Both the position numbers and the translations under genes were made by a program. The notes under the pieces were generated by a model. It was not told the origin of the DNA. It saw nothing but the letters and a program-made list of their open reading frames with translations, and did not search any database. Positions 38,179 through 47,321 of a DNA stretch of 55,395 bases are shown piece after piece. This stretch comes from Bifidobacterium thermophilum DSM 20210 (GTDB lineage: Bacteria > Actinomycetota > Actinomycetes > Actinomycetales > Bifidobacteriaceae). Position 1 is the first letter of the stretch, and every line of letters starts with the position of its first letter. The stretch lies in NCBI GenBank assembly GCA_000771265.1, contig JDUB01000006.1, positions 1 to 55,395 of the forward strand, read 5' to 3'.

Positions 38179-38326
38179 CAAACTGGTTACGCTGGGAGGC
38201 TTGATTGCGTAGCTGGTTTGTGGCGTTATACAAACTGGTTACGTTGGCGGCCTCCTACGCGTAGCTGGTTTGGGTAGAAATACAAACTGGTTACGCCGGG
38301 CGGGGGCTCAGCGTAACCAGTTTGTG
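38179..38326. repeat. Three hairpin units with an exact 52-bp period
   Basis: CAAACTGGTTACG-type left arms start at 38179, 38231 and 38283, exactly 52 bp apart. Right arms start at 38208, 38259 and 38311. In the third unit the arms are a near-perfect inverted repeat (CAAACTGGTTACGC with GCGTAACCAGTTTG). In the first two the right arm reads GCGTAGCTGGTTTG, so the pairing is altered. The array fills the gap between the convergent exported-protein gene and valS and may terminate both. Confidence 0.85.
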
Positions 38327-38352
38327 GGCAAGGACGTGGAAAGCGTCAGCGG

Positions 38353-41136
38353 TTACTTGCGCGGCTTCTTGGCGGGCGGCTCACCGAGCTCGCTGTTCTT
38401 GACAATGACGGCGACCGCAGCATCGGCTTCGTTCTTCGCGTCCTCGGCAGCGCTCTTGGCAGCCGCCGCAGCCTGCTTCACGGCCTTGATGGCGGCACCG
38501 GCACGTACCAGCGTGATATTGCCGACCACGCGTCCGGCCTCGGCGATGTCGCCCAGCGTGGACTTGATGGAATCGGCTGCATCGTCCACCGCGTCAAGCG
38601 TGACAGACAGGATCGGCGTCTTCATCGAGACCTTCGCCTCGGACTTGATCTTGCGCAACGCGGCAAGCGCTTCGCCGGCATAGGTGAGCACGTCCGGGGA
38701 GACCTTGAACGCGGCCTGCTCATACGGTTCCGGCTTCGGCCATGCGGCGCGGTGCACCGAGCCCTCGCCCGCGTGCATCCAGGACCACACCTCTTCGGTC
38801 GCGTACGGCAGGTACGGGGCCAGCAGACGGGCGAAGGTGTCCAGGCCCAGGCCCAGCGTGGTGCGCGCGGACTTGACCGCCGCCTCGCTCGGGGTCTTGC
38901 CCGTCGAATCGGCCGTGCCGTATGCACGGTTCTTCACCAGCTCGATGTAATCGTCGCAGAACTGCCAGAAGAAGCTTTCGATGACTTCGAGCGCCTTCGA
39001 ATGCTCGTAGGAGTTCAGCGCGTTCGTCGCCTGGCGGATCACAAGCGCCATCTTGGCCATGACCGCGCGATCCAGCGGCTCGGTCACGTCGGCCGGATTC
39101 CAATGCGCGACGGCAGGGGAGCCGACATGATGGTTCTCGTCCTCGCGGCCGATGGCCAGCGCGAACTTGGTGGCGTTGAGCAGCTTGATGGCCAGACGGC
39201 GGCCAATCTTCATCTGTCCCTCGTCATACGTGGCGTCCAGGCCGAGGCGCGCGGAAGCGGCCCAGTAGCGCACGGCGTCCGCGCCGAACTGCTTGATCGG
39301 CTTGTTCGGCACGACGACGTTGCCCTTGGACTTCGACATCTTCTTGTGATCCGGGTCGAGAATCCAGCCGGAGAGTGTAGCGTTCGCCCACGGCAGGCAA
39401 TGGTTCTCAAGATGCGCGCGGTCGATGGAGCTGAACAGCCAGGTGCGGATGATGTCCTGGCCCTGCGGACGTAGATCCATCGGGAACGTGGCCTTGAACA
39501 GCGCCTCATTCTCCTCGCCCGGCTCGGCCCAGTGGGTCACAATCTGCGGGGTCAGGGACGAGGTTGCCCACGTGTCCATGATGTCCTTCTCGGCGGTGAA
39601 GCCATTCGGCTGGTCACGCTGGGACTCGTCGTAGCCTTCCGGCACGTCGTTGGTCGGGTCGATCGGCAGCTGGTCCTCGCGCGGGGTGAGCGGATGCTCG
39701 TAATCCGGCTCGCCGTTGGCATCAAGCGGATACCACAGCGGGAACGGCACGCCGAAGAAGCGCTGGCGGGAAATCAGCCAGTCGCCGTTGAGGCCATTGA
39801 CCCAGTTGTCGTAGCGCACGTGCATGAAGTCCGGGTGGAAGTTGAGCTCGTTGCCGCGCTCGATGAGTTCGGCGTTGAGCTTCTTGTCGGTGCCGCCGTT
39901 CTTCAGGTACCACTGGCGGGAGGTGACGATTTCGAGCGGCTTATCGCCCTTCTCGTAGAAGTTCGTCATACGGGTGGTGGGCTTCGGCTCGCCGTCCATA
40001 TCGCCGGATTCGCGCAGATGGTCGACGATGATCTTGCGGGCGGAGAACGTGGTCTTGCCCTCGGTCTCCTCGAAGATTGCGCGGCCCTGCGGGTCCTCGA
40101 TCCAATCCGGCACGCTCATAATGATGCGGCCGTTGCGCTGGATAATCGGGCGGGTCGGCAGCTTCAGGTCACGCCACCATTCGACGTCGGTCACGTCACC
40201 GAAGGTGCAGCACATCGCGATGCCTGCGCCCTTGTCCATTTCGGCCGCCGGATGCGCGAGAATCGGCACCTTGACCTTGAACAGCGGGGAGTAGACGTAC
40301 TGCCCGAAATACTGCTTGTAGCGGTCGTCTTCCGGGTTGGCGATGAGCGCGCCGCAGGCGGCGAGCAGTTCCGGACGGGTGGTCTCGATGTAAATCGGGG
40401 TGCCGTCTTCGAAACGGAACGCGATCTTGTGATAGAAGCCGGGGTATTCGCGGCTTTCCAGCTCGGCTTGGGCGACCGCGGTCTGGAAAGTCACATCCCA
40501 CAGGCCCGGCGCGTCCTTCTGGTAGGCTTCGCCGCGAGCGAGATTGCGCAGGAACGCCTTCTGCGCCACGCGCTGCGGATGCTCGCCGATCGTGTGGTAG
40601 GTCTGCGACCAGTCGATTGACAGGCCGAGCGACCGCCACAGCTCCTCGAACTGCTTCTCGTCCTCCTTGGTGAGGCGCTCGCACAGTTCGATGAAGTTCT
40701 TGCGGCTGACCGGCACCTGGTCCTTCGCGTTGATCTTCTTGCCGTCGGTGCCTTCGAATGGCGGCTTGAAATCAGGATCGTACTTCAGGGACGTGTCCAC
40801 GCGCACACCGTAATAGTTCTGCACGCGGCGCTCGGTAGGCAGGCCGTTGTCGTCCCAACCCATCGGATAAAAGACGTCGAAGCCCTGCATGCGCTTGAAG
40901 CGGGCGATGATATCGGTGTGCGTGTAGGAAAACACGTGGCCGACATGCAGATGGCCGGACACGGTGGGCGGCGGGGTGTCAATCGAATAGACGGCCTTGC
41001 GGTCGCGTGTATTGCGGAATTTATAGACGCCGGATTCGTCCCACGTCTTGCGCCACTTGTCTTCGAGCCCGTCGACGCCGACCTTGTCAGGCAGCGGGGT
41101 CAGGTTCGCGGTGATGGTATTGTCCTGATCAGTCAT
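38353..41136 (-). CDS. valS: Valyl-tRNA synthetase
   Basis: 927 residues, class I synthetase. The HIGH motif appears as HVGH in GHLHVGHVFSYTHTD, and KMSKS in KKMSKSKGNVV. The editing CP1 domain and the anticodon-binding domain are present, with a C-terminal coiled tail ending PPAKKPRK. It charges tRNA(Val). The start at 41136 has no SD; TAAACT sits 7 nt upstream, suggesting a leaderless transcript. The gap 41137-41363 upstream holds weakly repeated GACGGGTTT segments (41193, 41252). Confidence 0.97.
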   Translation of the reverse strand: MTDQDNTITANLTPLPDKVGVDGLEDKWRKTWDESGVYKFRNTRDRKAVYSIDTPPPTVSGHLHVGHVFSYTHTDIIARFKRMQGFDVFYPMGWDDNGLPTERRVQNYYGVRVDTSLKYDPDFKPPFEGTDGKKINAKDQVPVSRKNFIELCERLTKEDEKQFEELWRSLGLSIDWSQTYHTIGEHPQRVAQKAFLRNLARGEAYQKDAPGLWDVTFQTAVAQAELESREYPGFYHKIAFRFEDGTPIYIETTRPELLAACGALIANPEDDRYKQYFGQYVYSPLFKVKVPILAHPAAEMDKGAGIAMCCTFGDVTDVEWWRDLKLPTRPIIQRNGRIIMSVPDWIEDPQGRAIFEETEGKTTFSARKIIVDHLRESGDMDGEPKPTTRMTNFYEKGDKPLEIVTSRQWYLKNGGTDKKLNAELIERGNELNFHPDFMHVRYDNWVNGLNGDWLISRQRFFGVPFPLWYPLDANGEPDYEHPLTPREDQLPIDPTNDVPEGYDESQRDQPNGFTAEKDIMDTWATSSLTPQIVTHWAEPGEENEALFKATFPMDLRPQGQDIIRTWLFSSIDRAHLENHCLPWANATLSGWILDPDHKKMSKSKGNVVVPNKPIKQFGADAVRYWAASARLGLDATYDEGQMKIGRRLAIKLLNATKFALAIGREDENHHVGSPAVAHWNPADVTEPLDRAVMAKMALVIRQATNALNSYEHSKALEVIESFFWQFCDDYIELVKNRAYGTADSTGKTPSEAAVKSARTTLGLGLDTFARLLAPYLPYATEEVWSWMHAGEGSVHRAAWPKPEPYEQAAFKVSPDVLTYAGEALAALRKIKSEAKVSMKTPILSVTLDAVDDAADSIKSTLGDIAEAGRVVGNITLVRAGAAIKAVKQAAAAAKSAAEDAKNEADAAVAVIVKNSELGEPPAKKPRK

Positions 41137-41143
41137 AACCGCT

Positions 41144-41149
41144 AGTTTA
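41144..41149 (-). promoter_or_regulatory. -10-like hexamer for valS
   Basis: TAAACT on the minus strand, 7 nt before the valS ATG, with no SD between. Confidence 0.35.
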
Positions 41150-41363
41150 GGGAGCGATTATGACAACAGGGGAGCGGGCTTTTGGGCAGGAAGACGGGTT
41201 TCGTGCCGGTTCCGTTCGGCTCGCGTCGGTTGCGGGCAAACGGCGGCTGATGACGGGTTTCGGTTGATGGCAGATCGTGGTTGATGATGGCGGGCTACGG
41301 CTTGTGACAAGCTACGGCTAGCGACGGGTACCGACGCCGACGCTGACAACTGCCGGACGCCGG

Positions 41364-42920
41364 TCAGTGCTTCTTCAACGCGAGGTCCTCGAGAGGGAGG
41401 ATTTCGTCGGTCAGATTCACCGGGTATCCGCTCAGCTTCGGGTTGACCGCGATGTTGATACCCCGCTCGTACAGCCATGCTGCGGCAGCGTCCTGGCTGA
41501 CCGTGCGTGCGAACGTTGCCATATGCGTGGCGTAGTCGGTGGCGTTCGTCGATGTGACCGCCTGCTGGTATTCCTGCTGGGCCTCGCCGTTCTGGTATTG
41601 CAGGGTGTTGTCCACGCCGTTGAACAGGTCCACGTTGTCGGTGCCGTCGACCGAAACCAGCGCGATCTTGAAATCGCCGCTCTTTAACCGCTGGCTCAGC
41701 GTCGCGTCATTGACCACCTGCATATCAGGATTGATCGCCGTCAGATTCGACGTGCCCTGCTTGAGATGGTCGTTGATTTGCGCGCCGAGCGCCTGGTATT
41801 CCTGGGGTACGAGGAAGGTCAGATCGCCGAAATACCGGGTTGAATAATAGGTGAGCATCTGCGCGGCCTTCGCTTGGTCATGCGGGTAGACCCCCGTCAG
41901 ATTCTCATAGCCGGGTTCCAGCGGGCCGATCGGGCCGCCGAGCGCCTGTTTCGCGTCTGTCGCCGAGGACGCCACAGCGGCGGTGTCAATCAGATAGCGG
42001 AACGATTGGCGGGTGCGCAAATCCGACATCGGTGAGTCCGTGCCGCAATTGAAGACGAGCATCACTTTCGACGTGCTGGAGCCTTGGACCGCTTTCATGC
42101 CGGTGCGTTTGCTGATATCTGCGATGCTGGTATGCTCCAGCGGCAGCGCGAGTTCCACTTTGCCGTCGGCGGCGGCTTCGAGCAGCGAGGATTCGTCGCC
42201 ATAGTAGTGCAAGGTGACTTGGGCGCTCGCCGCTTTCTTACTGTCCCAATACCGATCGTTGCGTTGCAGGGTGATGATGGAACCCTGCTTGTATGTCCGC
42301 CCGACGATGAACGGGCCGGAACCGAGTGCTTGCGTGGTGTAATCGAGATCCGCTGTGCTGTCGTAGACGATGCCGGAGCGTCCCGACAGCGCGCGTAGCA
42401 ATGTCGCGTCAGGCTCGCGCAGCGTCAACACCACTGTGCTGGAGTCGTCTGCGGACACGGAGGCGACGGACCCAAGGCGCTCGTAGCCTACATATTTCTT
42501 GCTGATGATCTGGTTGAACGACCAGACGACATCGTCGGCGTCGAGCGCGTCACCGTTGGAAAATGTCGTGTTGCCGCGCAGATGGAGGGTCACGGTCCGC
42601 CCGTCCTTGGACGTGGACCAGCTGTTGGCGAGCGAGGGGATGAGTTTGTTGTTCTCATCGCGTCCGATAAGCGTTTCGTAGACGTTGCCGAGCAAGGCCT
42701 GTTCGACGGCGGTGCCTTGTTCGGTGCGGATATCCAATGATTTCGGGGCGTCGATGAGGCCGACGTCGATGGTTGAATCAGAGCCGATCAGCCTGGTGTC
42801 GTCAAGAACCCCGCTACGTTCCGCGATGGATTTGCCGAGCATGATCAGCGCGAACAGGGCGATGACGATGGCGCTGAACGCAATCCACCGTCTGAGCTCT
42901 CCCTGCTGCTTCTTCGTCAT
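41364..42920 (-). CDS. Family 5 extracellular solute-binding protein (peptide/nickel type)
   Basis: 518 residues. An N-terminal membrane segment (about 12-32, IAFSAIVIALFALIMLG) has no lipobox Cys, so the protein is probably membrane-tethered rather than a lipoprotein. The body follows the OppA/DppA plan: YETLIGRDENNKLIPSLA, WSTSKDGRTVTLHLR and FSNGDALDADDVVWSFN are hallmark segments. Partners of this class bind oligopeptides, nickel or sugars for an ABC transporter. No permease or ATPase gene is adjacent, so it is an orphan here. The start has TAGACT 6 nt upstream and no SD. Confidence 0.85.
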   Translation of the reverse strand: MTKKQQGELRRWIAFSAIVIALFALIMLGKSIAERSGVLDDTRLIGSDSTIDVGLIDAPKSLDIRTEQGTAVEQALLGNVYETLIGRDENNKLIPSLANSWSTSKDGRTVTLHLRGNTTFSNGDALDADDVVWSFNQIISKKYVGYERLGSVASVSADDSSTVVLTLREPDATLLRALSGRSGIVYDSTADLDYTTQALGSGPFIVGRTYKQGSIITLQRNDRYWDSKKAASAQVTLHYYGDESSLLEAAADGKVELALPLEHTSIADISKRTGMKAVQGSSTSKVMLVFNCGTDSPMSDLRTRQSFRYLIDTAAVASSATDAKQALGGPIGPLEPGYENLTGVYPHDQAKAAQMLTYYSTRYFGDLTFLVPQEYQALGAQINDHLKQGTSNLTAINPDMQVVNDATLSQRLKSGDFKIALVSVDGTDNVDLFNGVDNTLQYQNGEAQQEYQQAVTSTNATDYATHMATFARTVSQDAAAAWLYERGINIAVNPKLSGYPVNLTDEILPLEDLALKKH

Positions 42921-42926
42921 GATTTG

Positions 42927-42932
42927 AGTCTA
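42927..42932 (-). promoter_or_regulatory. -10-like hexamer for the solute-binding protein
   Basis: TAGACT on the minus strand, 6 nt before the ATG; no SD is visible. Confidence 0.35.
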
Positions 42933-43046
42933 CCGCGAACTCCGCCGATGCGCGGCCCGTGCATACCCCCTTCAATCAGACGGCGTCGGTTTTCTGGCGG
43001 TCTTTCGGTCGTCCCTGTTATGGCCGATCGCCGCTGGTGTTGTGCT

Positions 43047-43715
43047 TCACCCGAAGGTGCCGGCGCTGGGACAGGTGTCGTTGAGGGGGCAGGCGGCGCA
43101 GTCGGGTTTGCGTGCATGGCATGTCGCCCGGCCGTGCAGGATCAGCCGGTGCGACAGATTGGTCCACTCCTCGGGCGGGAAACACGCGGTGATTTCGCGT
43201 TCGATATGCACCGGGTCGGGGTGTACGCTGCGCCAATCGGTACGCCAGCGCAGGCGGCCGGTCACGCGAATCACATGCGTGTCAACGGGGAAGCCCGGCA
43301 CGCCGAACGCGTTGCCGAGCACCACATTCGCGGTTTTCCGCCCGACACCGGGCAGTGATGTCAGCTCGTCCATGGTGTGCGGGACGGTGTCACCGAACCG
43401 TTCGTGCACGTCATGCGCCATCGCGACGATATTGCGAGATTTGGCGTGGTAGAAGCCCAGCGGCCGAATGATATCCTCGACATCCTCCACCCGTGCGGCG
43501 GCAAGTTCGGCCGGTCCGGGGTAGCGCGAGAACAGCGCGGGTGTGACTGTATTCACCCGTTTGTCGGTGGTCTGGGCGCTCAGAATCGTCGCGGTCAGCA
43601 GTTCGAAGGGGTTGGTGAAATGCAGCGCGCACGCCGGGGCGGGGAACTCCTCGCATAGGATTCGGTACTCGTCATGCATGCGCTCGATGCGGTGTCGTTT
43701 GCTTTCGCTGGCCAT
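43047..43715 (-). CDS. nth: Endonuclease III (DNA glycosylase/AP lyase)
   Basis: 222 residues. The helix-hairpin-helix motif LTSLPGVGRKTANVVLGNAF carries the catalytic Lys, and VDTHVIRV contains the catalytic Asp. The C-terminal [4Fe-4S] ligands are in CHARKPDCAACPLNDTC (C-x6-C-x2-C-x5-C). It removes oxidised pyrimidines and cleaves AP sites. I start at ATG 43715 (MASESKRHR); the longer frame to 43838 runs into repeat sequence. TATCAT lies 6 nt upstream with no SD. Confidence 0.95.
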   Translation of the reverse strand: MASESKRHRIERMHDEYRILCEEFPAPACALHFTNPFELLTATILSAQTTDKRVNTVTPALFSRYPGPAELAAARVEDVEDIIRPLGFYHAKSRNIVAMAHDVHERFGDTVPHTMDELTSLPGVGRKTANVVLGNAFGVPGFPVDTHVIRVTGRLRWRTDWRSVHPDPVHIEREITACFPPEEWTNLSHRLILHGRATCHARKPDCAACPLNDTCPSAGTFG

Positions 43716-43721
43716 ACCCGC

Positions 43722-43727
43722 ATGATA
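43722..43727 (-). promoter_or_regulatory. -10-like hexamer for nth
   Basis: TATCAT on the minus strand, 6 nt before ATG 43715. It supports that start over the upstream one. Confidence 0.4.
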
Positions 43728-43819
43728 AGGCACAGTGGGCATTCGCCCAACCGCGGGTTGTATGCCAATGGCGAATTGCTGATGCGGCGGACGTTGATGA
43801 GGTGGCGGTGACGGCATTG

Positions 43820-44056
43820 TGTGAGGATTGGCTCGCACAAGGGCGGTTCGGGTGGCTGGAACGAACTAGTTGGGCGGCCCACACGGACGTGATGTGAGGA
43901 TTGGCTCACATTATGGCGGGATGCACGGTTGGATTTGGCTGCTGACCTGTCTCGGGTGTCATTGTGTGAGGATTGACTCACAGGATGACGGTTTGGAGTG
44001 ACTGGAATCGGTTGATTGGGGTGCGTCGGGGGTTCTGTGTGAGGATTGGCTCGCAC
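43820..44056. repeat. Four TGTGAG hairpin cores at 72-73 bp period
   Basis: Cores of the form TGTGAG-N6-CTCGCA or CTCACA begin at 43820, 43893, 43965 and 44038, 73, 72 and 73 bp apart. The loop is GATTGG or GATTGA. Cores 2 and 3 pair perfectly; the others use one U-G pair. The segments between cores are partly related (a G/T-rich stretch such as GGTTGGATTTGG follows some cores). The array fills most of the 404-bp gap between nth and glnR. The same core and period recur at 55160-55395. Confidence 0.9.
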
Positions 44057-44119
44057 GATGGGCACTTGAATCAACCCGAAGAGTCAGAATCAGCCTGAAT
44101 CGCCCGAACCAACCCGAAA

Positions 44120-44860
44120 TCAGCCCTGGGCAGCGTTCGCGCGGGCGGCGCTGTCGTCCTTGTCGTCTTCCGGCGGGTCGAAACGGTAGCCGACGTTGCG
44201 CACCGTACCGATGACATGCTCGTATTCGCCGCCGAGCTTGGCACGCAGACGTCGCACGTGAACATCCACGGTTCGCGTGCCGCCGTAGTAGTCGTACCCC
44301 CACACTTCCTGCAACAGCTGCGCGCGGGTGAACACGCGTCCGGGGTGCTGGACCAGATATTTGAGCAGTTCGAATTCCTTGTAGGCCAAATCAATCGGGT
44401 GCCCGTGCAGACTTGCCGTATATCCATTGGTGTCGACGACCAAGTCGCCGCAACGGATCAGCCCGTCGGTGTCCTGTGCCCCGACCGTATTTGACTGGAC
44501 GCCGGACGGCATGTTGCCACGTTCCGTGACCAGCCGCAAACGACCTTCGACCTCGGCGGGGGAGGCGTTGGCAACGACGACGTCGGCGATGCCCCACTGC
44601 GAGTTAACAACCGTGAATCCGCCCTCGGTGAGAATCAGCACGATCGGCGTGGACAGGCCGGAGGCATGAATCAGCCGGCACAGGGTCTTTGCGGTGGCGA
44701 GATCGTCCCTCGCGTCGAGGAACAAGACGGTGCTTTCCGGCATCTTCACCAGGCTCGCTGCATCCATCGGCAGCACGCGCACCCTGTGAGAAAGCAGCGC
44801 GAGCGACGGCAACACGGATGCGGGGTCACTGGCAGAGGTCATCAACGTCAAATCAGTCAT
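44120..44860 (-). CDS. glnR: GlnR-type orphan response regulator
   Basis: 246 residues. The N-terminal receiver-like domain is of the atypical GlnR kind: [20 protein letters not shown] and [20 protein letters not shown], then [12 protein letters not shown], all close to the GlnR signature. It lacks the normal phosphorylation set-up. The C-terminal OmpR/PhoB winged helix is [20 protein letters not shown] through [14 protein letters not shown] and [11 protein letters not shown]. GlnR controls nitrogen assimilation genes in actinobacteria. ATG 44860 (MTDLTLM) follows GAGGGC. A longer frame to 45127 is not supported. No sensor kinase is adjacent, as expected. Confidence 0.88.
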   Translation of the reverse strand: MTDLTLMTSASDPASVLPSLALLSHRVRVLPMDAASLVKMPESTVLFLDARDDLATAKTLCRLIHASGLSTPIVLILTEGGFTVVNSQWGIADVVVANASPAEVEGRLRLVTERGNMPSGVQSNTVGAQDTDGLIRCGDLVVDTNGYTASLHGHPIDLAYKEFELLKYLVQHPGRVFTRAQLLQEVWGYDYYGGTRTVDVHVRRLRAKLGGEYEHVIGTVRNVGYRFDPPEDDKDDSAARANAAQG

Positions 44861-44898
44861 GTTGCAGCCCTCCGGTCGAATTACGGTTTTCACACAGT

Positions 44899-44910
44899 TT
44901 ACAGCTGTAA
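44899..44910. promoter_or_regulatory. Perfect palindrome upstream of glnR
   Basis: TTACAGCTGTAA is a perfect 12-bp palindrome 39 bp before the glnR ATG, within the 44861-45111 divergent interval. It may be an operator. It does not match the GlnR box pattern in an obvious way. Confidence 0.45.
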
Positions 44911-45111
44911 TGTTATGGCAATCAGGACATTCAAGGGCGGTGCTTCCATATGGCGGAGAATGGGCAAGCGCGCGGCTACAATGAGTAAGGAACTCCGTCA
45001 TGACGTCACATGCCGGTAACATGCCCATAACATTGTGGACCACCCGGTTGCATGACGATGACACATGACGCCGTGCCACGGCAGGAACATCCGTCGGCGG
45101 AAGGAATAGAT

Positions 45112-45855
45112 ATGGTAGAGCAGACACAACCCGACAGCACCCTCCCGCACCGTCCGTACTGTGGCGTACTCGCCGTGCAGGTTATCGCACTTGTGCTGCT
45201 TGTCGGTGCCAGCCTGCTCGGCCAGTTTGCCCTGTTCCTCGAAGTGCCGCTGTGCGTTGCGGCGATGGCGGCGTTCACGATTTTCTGGCCGTTCCGCGGC
45301 ACTTGGACTGATCGTGTGCTTGGCGTGCTCGCAGGTCTGATTTCGCTGGTTTTTGCGCTCAATGCACTCGGCAGCGGGACACTGTACCCGTCGTTGAACG
45401 CGAATGACGCGCTGACGATTGCCGCGACCCCGCTGATTCACTGGGCGTGCGTGTATGTCATGCTGCTTGCGCTGTTCACGGTTATCGGTTTCGCCCGCCA
45501 GATGGCACGCAAAGAGCGTACCGATCTGCTGCGCTCGCTCTCGCAGAGTCTGACCGGCGTGGTGGCGATGGCGAGTATGCCCGGCTGGCTGTTCGTGGTG
45601 GTCTCGGCGTCCTGCGTGGCGTTCACGGGGCCGGGAACCTGGGCTGCCATTGTGGTGAGTGTGATTGCGTTGGCGCTCATGGTGCTGATGGTGATCGCCT
45701 CGCGGTTCTGGCTCAAGGATTTTGATCCGGATCCGGCCGTACCGGCCCCGTGGGTCGGGATTGCCCTGCTGCCGGTGATGCTGCTTGGGCTGGTGGCGTT
45801 CGCCGTGACGCTGGCATTGCTGCTGTGCCAGTATGGTCCGATATTTGTGGACTGA
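45112..45855 (+). CDS. Multi-pass membrane protein of unknown function
   Basis: About 247 residues with six or seven hydrophobic segments, starting with [19 protein letters not shown] and ending with [21 protein letters not shown] cytoplasmic loop contains [27 protein letters not shown] is well placed before ATG 45112 (MVEQTQ); an upstream ATG at 45052 lacks an SD. It is divergent from glnR. I do not recognise a family. Confidence 0.7.
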   Translation: MVEQTQPDSTLPHRPYCGVLAVQVIALVLLVGASLLGQFALFLEVPLCVAAMAAFTIFWPFRGTWTDRVLGVLAGLISLVFALNALGSGTLYPSLNANDALTIAATPLIHWACVYVMLLALFTVIGFARQMARKERTDLLRSLSQSLTGVVAMASMPGWLFVVVSASCVAFTGPGTWAAIVVSVIALALMVLMVIASRFWLKDFDPDPAVPAPWVGIALLPVMLLGLVAFAVTLALLLCQYGPIFVD

Positions 45856-46291
45856 CTTTCGCGCTGAATTGCTGCGGGAACCCAATGATACGAGGGGATT
45901 TGGGGGTTCCTGTGTGCGGCGGTTGTGGCTAGCCTGAGATGGGTTCGCAATTCGCCGTCGCCGGGATATCCTCGGGGCGGATTCCCGTAGTTGCAGTGCT
46001 ATTTCGGGCAGGATTACGTAGATTCGGCCCTATATGCCGGAGGCTGCGCGGTCGCTGCCCCGGCGTACGGGCGATGTGATGGTTTCTTGGATATCCCGGG
46101 TGGAGTGTGCCGCAGCGTCGTGCGATTGGGGGTGTAGTTGCGGCAACCTGTGGCAGGAAGCGTGCGATCTCGGATATGCTGTGCGCGGTGTCGGTCGGGA
46201 ACTCTGAGATGGTGCGCTACCGGTCGATGCCCGTTGGGAATGCCGCCGGTCGCGCCGTCCGCCCGGCCCATGCCGCCGGTCGCTGCCCGCC
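45856..46291. other. Gene-free interval with short repeats
   Basis: No supported gene between the membrane-protein stop and the end of mntP. TGCCGCCGGTCGC occurs twice, 30 bp apart (46241 and 46271). GGATATCC-like palindromes occur near 45963 and 46089. No clear terminator is seen. Confidence 0.4.
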
Positions 46292-46894
46292 CTACCAGGC
46301 GATGACGCCGAGATGCTCGAGCAACACCTTGATGCCAATAAGGATGAGGATTACGCCGCCCGCAATCTGCGCGGGTTTCTGCCATCGGGCGCCGAACGCG
46401 TGTCCGATATGCAGGCCGGCGGCGGAGAACGTGCCGGTCACCACACCGATGATCAGCACCGACCACAGGATGTTCACCTTCATGAATGCGAAACTCACCC
46501 CGATCGCGAACGCGTCGATACTGCACGCCACGGCGAGCGGTAGCATGTGCCGCCAGTCGAACTGCGGTGTTTCGCGCGCGTTCTCGTCGTCCTCCTCGAA
46601 CGCCTCGCGGACCATGTTGCCGCCAATCAGCGCGAGCAAGCCGAAAATAATCCAGTGATCCACGGCCGTCACATACCCGCTGAAGGTGTCGGCCACCAGG
46701 TAGCCGAGCAGCGGGAACAGTGCCTGGAACCCGCCGAACCACAGGGCGGTTTTGAAGGCGTCCAACGGGCGTACCCGGCGCACGGTCAGGCCCTTGCCGA
46801 TGGACACGGCAAACGCATCCATCGAAACGGAAAGCGCGATGAGAAGAATACCAACCAAAGAGGTGCTTGATGTCATAGTCAGTGCATGGTTCAT
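46292..46894 (-). CDS. mntP: Manganese efflux pump MntP
   Basis: 200 residues with six hydrophobic segments in two related halves. Each half carries the acidic signature: ALSVSMDAFAVSIGKGL near residue 20 and ACSIDAFAIGVSFAF near 125. The conserved Asp in D-A-F/A-A is needed for Mn2+ export. The enclosed loop EEDDENARETPQ is acidic. MTSSTS at 46876 is an alternative start; neither has a strong SD. A structured leader lies upstream. Confidence 0.92.
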   Translation of the reverse strand: MNHALTMTSSTSLVGILLIALSVSMDAFAVSIGKGLTVRRVRPLDAFKTALWFGGFQALFPLLGYLVADTFSGYVTAVDHWIIFGLLALIGGNMVREAFEEDDENARETPQFDWRHMLPLAVACSIDAFAIGVSFAFMKVNILWSVLIIGVVTGTFSAAGLHIGHAFGARWQKPAQIAGGVILILIGIKVLLEHLGVIAW

Positions 46895-46923
46895 CCGCAG
46901 TGCGGATGGGCCTCGACGGCTAA

Positions 46924-46970
46924 CCGCCTACGCCTTACGGTCCGACACGGCGACTGCCGGCGTAGGGCGG
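46924..46970 (-). promoter_or_regulatory. Structured leader upstream of mntP
   Basis: CCGCCTACGCC (46924-46934) and GGCGTAGGGCGG (46959-46970) form an 11-bp stem with one bulge enclosing a 24-nt GC-rich loop, about 30 nt before mntP. Many mntP genes are under a manganese (yybP-ykoY) riboswitch. I cannot see the conserved yybP-ykoY core by eye, so this is only a candidate cis-element. The rest of 46895-47321 has no gene. Confidence 0.4.
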
Positions 46971-47191
46971 CTTTGAATTCCCATGAATCTGTTCGCATGT
47001 CGAAATTACCCGCCCAAGTATAGTCGCTCGCTGCTGAAAGACAAGCCGCGGATTATGCGGACTACGCTCGGCATGCGAACATGCCATACACACGAACTAC
47101 GTCGGCCACGCGACGCAGGCTGACCACTCCGACCGTGCGATTACGCCGATTACGTGACCACGCGACTACGCAGCCCGCGCAACCCGCACAA

Positions 47192-47229
47192 ACGAAAGGA
47201 GCCACCCCAATCGGGACGGCCCCTTTCGT
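47192..47229 (-). terminator. Hairpin downstream of ppa
   Basis: ACGAAAGGAGCC (47192-47203) pairs with GGCCCCTTTCGT (47218-47229) with one mismatch and a 14-nt loop. It lies 93 bp beyond the ppa stop. Confidence 0.6.
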
Positions 47230-47321
47230 ATCCGATATGTACACAGCTCGGTTCGGCGGATGCCTAGGCGATCGCTATCAATCCCATAGCTTCAAGCCGA
47301 AAGCCGAACCATACATATGCC

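Noticed and set aside
43820..44056. CRISPR array at 43.8 kb (and likewise at 54.5-55.4 kb)
   Set aside because: The conserved core is only 18-20 bp and varies, the intervening segments resemble each other and are low-complexity, and no cas gene is in the window.
46014..46742. 242-codon minus-strand frame overlapping mntP
   Set aside because: Overlaps mntP in another frame, with an Arg/Pro-rich product typical of a shadow frame.
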